Origin: Turicibacter sp. UBA7094
Lineage (GTDB): Bacteria; Bacillota_I; Bacilli_A; MOL361; Turicibacteraceae
Reading direction: 5' to 3'
Length of the DNA: 10,058 nucleotides
Assembly: GCA_002493395.1 (NCBI GenBank)
Contig: DKYS01000091.1
Coordinates: 1 to 10,058, forward strand
Below, in pieces: positions 6,542 to 10,058 of this stretch. Positions within the stretch are counted from its first letter, which is position 1, and each line of letters starts with the position of its first letter. The notes under the pieces were generated by a model, which searched no databases, was not told where the DNA came from, and worked only from the letters and a program-made list of their open reading frames with translations. The translations under genes were made by a program, and so were the position numbers.

Positions 6542-6594
6542 GAGGGGCAGAAAAAGAACAGGATTATTTTAGGAAGAAGAATAGGGGATAGGAC

Positions 6595-7572
6595 ATGGAA
6601 AAAATAAAACTTGGAAAAAGTGAATTAGAAGTCTCTAGGCTAGCATTTGGTTGTATGGGACTTGGGGGAGCCTCATGGAATAAAGAGGATTTGCTAACAA
6701 AAGAGGATGAGTTAGTCGCCATTCGGGCGGTAGAGACGGCGTTAGAGCAAGGAATTAACTTTTTTGATCATGCAGATATTTATAAGGGCGGAAAATCAGA
6801 ACAGGCTTTTTCTTCGATTTGGGAGGCCAACCTCGTAGACCGAGAGTCGATTTACCTTCAATCAAAGTGTGGAATTCGCTTTGCTGATGATGTTTTTTTA
6901 GGATCGGCGCCTCATTATGATTTGAGTTATGATTACATTATGAAATCGGTTGATGACATCTTAAAGCGACTGAAGACAGATTATTTAGATACGTTACTAT
7001 TACATCGTCCAGACGCGCTCATTGAACCTGAGGAAGTGGCGAGAGCTTTTCGTGAGTTAAAAGAAAGTCAGAAAGTTCGATATTTTGGTGTGAGCAATCA
7101 TAATGCGGCCCAAATCGAATTGCTTCAGTCTTATTTGGATGAGCCACTTGTAACGAACCAATTGGAGTTATCCCTCGTTCAATCCAATTTAATTGATGAA
7201 GGATTAAATGTGAATAGTTTAGTTAATCCAGGAGATTACCGAAATCATGGAACGCTTGAATACTGTCGATTGCATCAATTAACGGTTCAAGCGTGGTCTC
7301 CATTAGCAGGCGGTTTATTAGCCAAAGGGGAAGGAAAAGAGCCATATGCTCAATTAATTCAAACGATTGAACAGTATGCACGCGAATACGGTGTGAGTGC
7401 GGAGGCCATCATGATTGCTTGGGTTCTTCGTCATCCGGCTCAGATTCAACCGGTTGTTGGAACAAAAACCCCTGATCGTTTAAAGGCGGTCTGTGAAGCA
7501 ACTCAGATCACCTTGACGAAAGAGCAATGGTATCGCCTGTATAATAGTGGACTTGGAAAAGTTTTATTATAA
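6595..7572 (+). CDS. Aldo/keto reductase, YdhF-like
   Basis: This is an NADPH-dependent oxidoreductase of the (beta/alpha)8 aldo/keto reductase superfamily, reducing an aldehyde or ketone that cannot be named from sequence. The catalytic tetrad is complete: D58 and Y63 in FFDHADIYKGGKSE, K91 in LQSKCG, and H137 in LLLHRPD. FGVSNHNAAQIELLQ and the late GTKTPDRLKAV segment are the usual substrate- and cofactor-site elements. The 325 residues fit the COG4989/YdhF group. AGGGGAT (6583-6589) stands 5 bases before the ATG. It follows the nucleotidase by 53 bases with no terminator between, so the two probably share a transcript. A metabolic link is not evident. Confidence 0.9.
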   Translation: MEKIKLGKSELEVSRLAFGCMGLGGASWNKEDLLTKEDELVAIRAVETALEQGINFFDHADIYKGGKSEQAFSSIWEANLVDRESIYLQSKCGIRFADDVFLGSAPHYDLSYDYIMKSVDDILKRLKTDYLDTLLLHRPDALIEPEEVARAFRELKESQKVRYFGVSNHNAAQIELLQSYLDEPLVTNQLELSLVQSNLIDEGLNVNSLVNPGDYRNHGTLEYCRLHQLTVQAWSPLAGGLLAKGEGKEPYAQLIQTIEQYAREYGVSAEAIMIAWVLRHPAQIQPVVGTKTPDRLKAVCEATQITLTKEQWYRLYNSGLGKVLL

Positions 7573-7603
7573 AAAGCAAGAGTCGATGACTCTTGCTTTT
7601 TTT
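7571..7603 (+). terminator. Strong intrinsic terminator closing the nucleotidase/reductase operon
   Basis: AAAAAGCAAGAGTC (7571-7584) pairs perfectly with GACTCTTGCTTTTT (7588-7601) around a 3-base loop, running into a T-tract. Its left arm begins inside the reductase stop codon. The near-symmetric A and T arms could also stop transcription from the other side. Confidence 0.95.
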
Positions 7604-7675
7604 GTTCCGGGAGAGGGTATAAAAACACGAATTTAGGCTATTTTAATAATAAAATGGCAAAAGGGGTGAAAAGAG

Positions 7676-8479
7676 ATGAAACTTAAATGGATTTATCTCA
7701 CATTCGTCTGTTTTTTAATGTTATTACTTTTTGGATGCGAGATGGAGGCAGAAGAAGGAGCTGTTAACCGCCACTACATCCGAATTGAAGAAATTGAACT
7801 GGTCGATGTTTCGCTTGAACGCGAAGCCGATAGTGAGGTTGCTATTTATCAGGCAAAAATTAAGAACCGTTCAAAATATACCATTCAAGGGGTGACCATT
7901 GAAGTGGAGTTACAGGATGGACAGCATACAACGATTGTGACTCAGGATACGCTAAAACCTGGTGATACAAGTGGATGGATTCGTTGTGTGGGACCGGATA
8001 GTTTAAAACTAAAAGACCTTAAAACTACCCGATTTACGATTAAAATGATGGATGATGAGAATCAAGAAACGGTTGTGACTTACGATGTGGGGCGCGACTT
8101 TTATACATATAGTGAGTCGGTGGAAAAGGAAAACATAGATCCTTTAGTAAAAGTAGAGGATATTGAATGGATAGATCCGAAATTTGTTAAAGAAGATGGG
8201 AGTGTAAAATTACAGACGTATTTAAAAAATAATTCGTCGTATGCGGTCCAAAATATCATGTATACTTTTGAGGATGACTTAGGTGAGACGTATACGCTTT
8301 ACTATCCTTTAGAAATGGAAGCGGGGCATCAAAGTTCGTTATTAACGACGTCAAATTTGTCAAAGAAAACATGGGATGATTATGAATTTAAGCGGGTAAG
8401 TTATAGCTATCAAGAAAAAGATGAATGGATTCACGTCATTTACGATGTTCGATTAAAGCAGTATTTCAAAGAATCCTAA
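7676..8479 (+). CDS. Lipoprotein with two tandem beta-rich domains, unknown function
   Basis: The N-terminus is a lipoprotein signal: MKLK, a hydrophobic run, and the lipobox LFGC with the lipidated Cys at residue 21. The mature protein would be anchored on the outer face of the membrane. The remaining residues form two similar domains (about 34-146 and 157-265). Each opens with an IxxEDIE/IEEIE strand, followed by a YTIQGVTIEVELQD / YAVQNIMYTFEDD block. LKPGD/MEAGH, a TRFTIKMMD/KRVSYSYQE strand and a final VTYDVGRDFY/VIYDVRLKQYF close them. The pattern suggests Ig-like or FxLYD-like beta-sandwiches. I do not recognise the family. The start has AAGGGGTG about 7 bases upstream. It appears monocistronic, with terminators on both sides; the -10 is only weakly suggested by TAAAAT at 7650-7655. 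Confidence 0.8.
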   Translation: MKLKWIYLTFVCFLMLLLFGCEMEAEEGAVNRHYIRIEEIELVDVSLEREADSEVAIYQAKIKNRSKYTIQGVTIEVELQDGQHTTIVTQDTLKPGDTSGWIRCVGPDSLKLKDLKTTRFTIKMMDDENQETVVTYDVGRDFYTYSESVEKENIDPLVKVEDIEWIDPKFVKEDGSVKLQTYLKNNSSYAVQNIMYTFEDDLGETYTLYYPLEMEAGHQSSLLTTSNLSKKTWDDYEFKRVSYSYQEKDEWIHVIYDVRLKQYFKES

Positions 8480-8480
8480 A

Positions 8481-8520
8481 AACAAAAAAACACTGATGAG
8501 AAGCTCAGTGTTTTTTTGTT
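8481..8520. terminator. Bidirectional-looking intrinsic terminator after the lipoprotein gene
   Basis: AACAAAAAAACACTGA (8481-8496) pairs perfectly with TCAGTGTTTTTTTGTT (8505-8520) around an 8-base loop. The A-tract and T-tract make it symmetrical, but the lipoprotein gene is the obvious user. The next 135 bases (8521-8655) carry only an ACTATAA/TTATAGT inverted repeat (8538-8544 and 8567-8573) and otherwise nothing I can name. Confidence 0.9.
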
Positions 8521-8657
8521 TGTTAAGGAAGAATCTCACTATAACCATTAGCGCCTCATCGCCAGATTATAGTTTGGAAAAATATGAAAGTGTACCGTCT
8601 TTAGTATAGGTCATTTGTAAGATAAAAATACAAATCGAAGGAAAAAATATTTTTTTA

Positions 8658-8686
8658 TTGTCTCATGTGTTGTGTTTCGTTATAAT
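8658..8686 (+). promoter_or_regulatory. Sigma-A promoter of the DUF4430/S-component operon
   Basis: TTGTCT (8658-8663) and TATAAT (8681-8686) are 17 bases apart, four and six of six consensus matches. Transcription from about 8693 would leave a leader of only about 40 bases. That is too short for a cobalamin or similar riboswitch. Confidence 0.8.
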
Positions 8687-8733
8687 AAGGCTTAATATCT
8701 TATGTTTTATTGTTATGAAAGGGTGTGAATCCA

Positions 8734-9183
8734 TTGAATGTGAAAAAGATAATAGTAGCTATTGTGATGGTGCTTATCGTGTGTGGAGTTGGCTATGCCT
8801 TATCACCGATGAGGGGCGGAACCGATGAAAAAGAGGTGACCCTTACCGTCTTAGACGGGCAACGTCAAGAAATCCTGCTCGATCATCAGGTTTTTAAGAC
8901 AACGGCTAGCTCATTAGGTGAGTTTTTAAGAGAGAATCGCGAGGCGCTACAATTAGAAGCCGAGGAGTCGGAATATGGCTTATATATTACGGGAATTTTA
9001 GGATTGAGTGCAAAAGATAACAGAGCTTCAGGGCCCTTTTGGCTTTATGGTTACGAGTCGAAAACGCAAGGGATAACGATGCCAATTGGTCAGGCACCAA
9101 GTGCGGATCAATTAATGCTTTATAATCAAGACGAAATTACTTTTAGCTACACGTCTGAGATGGAGAGTGGCGATGAAGGTTAA
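8734..9183 (+). CDS. Membrane-anchored DUF4430 protein (transcobalamin C-terminal-like domain)
   Basis: The 149 residues have a short basic N-terminus, one hydrophobic segment (about 5-23: an anchor or uncleaved signal) and an extracellular domain. In the domain, SSLGEFLRENREALQLE, then EYGLYITGILGL, FWLYGYES and the DEITFSY end follow the DUF4430 pattern. That domain is related to the beta domain of cobalamin carriers such as transcobalamin. I chose TTG 8734 as the start: AAAGGGTG lies 8 bases before it. The GTG at 8725 is part of that site, and the GTG at 8740 is too far away. The 3' end overlaps the next gene by 11 bases, so they should be translationally coupled. A role in capturing a ligand for the partner membrane protein is inference; cobalamin or a corrinoid is the first candidate. 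Confidence 0.8.
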   Translation: MNVKKIIVAIVMVLIVCGVGYALSPMRGGTDEKEVTLTVLDGQRQEILLDHQVFKTTASSLGEFLRENREALQLEAEESEYGLYITGILGLSAKDNRASGPFWLYGYESKTQGITMPIGQAPSADQLMLYNQDEITFSYTSEMESGDEG

Positions 9184-9676
9184 GGAAATGACGAGAATCG
9201 CCCTTTTAGCCGCCTTGTTATTTATTATTTATAGCAGTGGTTCAGTGATGCTTTATGTCGAACTTTTTAATTTTACCGTTCTTTTATATGGTGTCACGTT
9301 ACCGAGAAGGCAGGCGGTTTTAGCCGTCTTACTCGTTTGTTTATTAATCGTCTTTATCTATGGTGTTCAGTTATGGACGATGATGTATGTGCTGATTTTT
9401 CCAAGTTACGCTTTTATTTATAGCTGGATGGGAAGGCGAATCAAATCTGAATATGGGTTCGCCTTCTTAGGTTTTTTTCTCGCCTTTTTATCGGGGACGC
9501 TGATTGATCTTCCCTTCATCCTTTTAAGCGGGATGGCAGGAAAGGCCTTAGTTTCCCACTTTTTATTTGGATTTCAGGCATCGCTTGGAAATGGAATGAG
9601 TACGTTTTTAGCGACCCTCTTTTTATTTGCTCCGTTATCTAAAGTCATCAAAAGGAGTCTGGACCCTCTCCATTAA
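9173..9676 (+). CDS. ECF transporter S-component-like membrane protein
   Basis: The 167-residue, very hydrophobic protein has about five or six membrane segments. The TM1 sequence TRIALLAALLFI contains an AxxxA pair (A10, A14), the motif by which ECF S-components dock to EcfT. Size and topology fit an S-component, the substrate-binding subunit of an energy-coupling factor importer. The EcfA/EcfA'/EcfT module is not in the window and is presumably shared from elsewhere in the genome, as in group II ECF systems. ATG 9173 is chosen because GGAG (9162-9165) stands 7 bases upstream; the in-frame GTG at 9167 lacks spacing. The overlap with the DUF4430 gene argues for one functional unit. The substrate is not readable; cobalamin-type ligands are suggested only by the DUF4430 partner. 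Confidence 0.75.
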   Translation: MKVKEMTRIALLAALLFIIYSSGSVMLYVELFNFTVLLYGVTLPRRQAVLAVLLVCLLIVFIYGVQLWTMMYVLIFPSYAFIYSWMGRRIKSEYGFAFLGFFLAFLSGTLIDLPFILLSGMAGKALVSHFLFGFQASLGNGMSTFLATLFLFAPLSKVIKRSLDPLH

Positions 9677-9746
9677 CGACGAGAGAGGCTAAAAAACGTA
9701 TCTAAAAATAGGAATTCCTTCTTTTTTTAGTAAGATTATTAATAAA

Positions 9747-9782
9747 TAAAAGCGAAACGACTTAATCATCGTTTCGCTTTTA
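9747..9782. terminator. Intrinsic terminator after the S-component gene
   Basis: TAAAAGCGAAACGA (9747-9760) pairs perfectly with TCGTTTCGCTTTTA (9769-9782) around an 8-base loop. The A-rich and T-rich ends make it possibly bidirectional, so it could also stop the convergent minus-strand gene. A weaker CTAAAAA/TTTTTAG fold around GGAATTCC lies at 9702-9730. Confidence 0.85.
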
Positions 9783-9971
9783 AATTTATGGGGGAGTCCC
9801 TCTTTTTTTATGCCTCCGGCTGATATGAAGGGAGATTTACTTTTTTCATTTGGAGGATGATCAAGCCTCTTGATGGGCCTTGTTTGAAAAAAACCTGAAG
9901 TAATGAGGCCCCTTAAACAATAGCTTGGAAAAAGATTAAGGGAAGTGTAACTATTTTTAAGCCATTGGTTA
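9783..9971. other. Non-coding, structured stretch between convergent genes
   Basis: No credible gene is present. Inverted repeats include ATCAAG/CTTGAT around CCT (9860-9874) and GGGCCT (9875-9880) with AGGCCC (9906-9911). The two are adjacent, so they could form one folded unit. GGG-AGT-CCC followed by a T-run occurs near 9790-9808. The stretch is longer than needed between two convergent stop codons. It might hold a terminator for the minus-strand gene or a small RNA; neither is shown. Confidence 0.45.
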
Positions 9972-10058
9972 TTAGAGCCTTTTTTTAGTGGACTTAAAGA
10001 AAGCAACTAAGAGCCGTTGAATCAGTAACCCTCCCACGATGATGAGGGATGCTTTGAC
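9972..10058 (-). CDS. C-terminal end of an unidentified gene (partial)
   Basis: Reading the minus strand from the window edge, one frame runs 28 codons without a stop and ends with TAA (complement of 9972-9974). It reads about VKASLIIVGGLLIQRLLVAF, then FKSTKKRL. A hydrophobic segment followed by a short basic tail looks like the cytoplasmic end of an integral membrane protein. Both other minus-strand frames have stops in this stretch. The product cannot be named from this fragment, and the rest lies beyond the window. Confidence 0.45.
   Translation of the reverse strand, partial: VKASLIIVGGLLIQRLLVAFFKSTKKRL

Noticed and set aside
8521..8733. A cobalamin riboswitch before the DUF4430/S-component operon
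   Set aside because: No B12-box-like core is seen. The apparent GGTGnnAATCC similarity near 8721 is just the ribosome-binding site and start, and the promoter at 8658-8686 leaves only about 40 bases of leader.
9689..10006. A 105-codon minus-strand open frame across the right-hand intergenic region
   Set aside because: It runs through a terminator hairpin and the structured non-coding stretch, overlaps the better-supported partial gene end at 9972-10058 in another frame, and its product has no family-like features.
1..10058. CRISPR array, insertion sequence, tRNA or prophage
   Set aside because: No regularly spaced repeats, transposase motifs, terminal repeats flanking a gene, tRNA cloverleaf or phage gene was seen anywhere in the window.

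Overview
The window comes from a low-GC Gram-positive bacterium (Bacillota). The evidence is AT-rich codon use, strong purine-rich ribosome-binding sites close to AAAGGAGGTGAT, sigma-A-type promoters (TTGATA-17-TATAAT and TTGTCT-17-TATAAT), a lipobox lipoprotein, a Cys-rich DUF1540 protein and an ECF-type S-component. From memory the combination recalls Turicibacter or a related lineage of Bacilli, but that is a weak guess. I see no insertion sequence, prophage, CRISPR array, tRNA or rRNA. This is ordinary chromosome with nine complete protein genes on the + strand, one complete gene on the - strand, and the 3' end of one more on the - strand.

Layout. Bases 1-412 are non-coding. They begin with a GC-richer, hairpin-rich stretch (about 50-175) and lead into a cation diffusion facilitator (CDF) transporter (413-1312) and a patatin-type lipid acyl hydrolase (1409-2437). 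A terminator follows. A convergent neurotransmitter:sodium symporter family transporter lies on the - strand (2641-4002). Divergent from it is a small protein with two Cys-rich DUF1540 domains (4278-4589), closed by a terminator.

Next is a probable nucleotide-metabolism cluster. It starts with a catalytically altered paralogue of cytosolic 5'-nucleotidase (4780-5478). The intact NT5C1-like 5'-nucleotidase follows, with its own strong promoter (5564-6541). An aldo/keto reductase of the YdhF type (6595-7572) ends the cluster at a near-perfect terminator. Then come a monocistronic lipoprotein with two tandem beta-type domains (7676-8479) and a two-gene overlapping operon. That operon encodes a membrane-anchored DUF4430 protein and an ECF S-component-like membrane protein (8734-9676). 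The last 380 bases hold a terminator, a structured non-coding stretch and the C-terminal 28 codons of a - strand gene.

The most interesting signal is in the nucleotidase pair. Both proteins look like two tandem HAD-like halves. The intact enzyme keeps the catalytic DxD and DD motifs in its second half. The upstream paralogue has lost them there, yet carries a DxD-type motif (VDLDAIF) at the matching place in its first half. Either it is a non-catalytic partner, or its active site has moved to the other half. This is read from the sequences by eye and needs structural testing.
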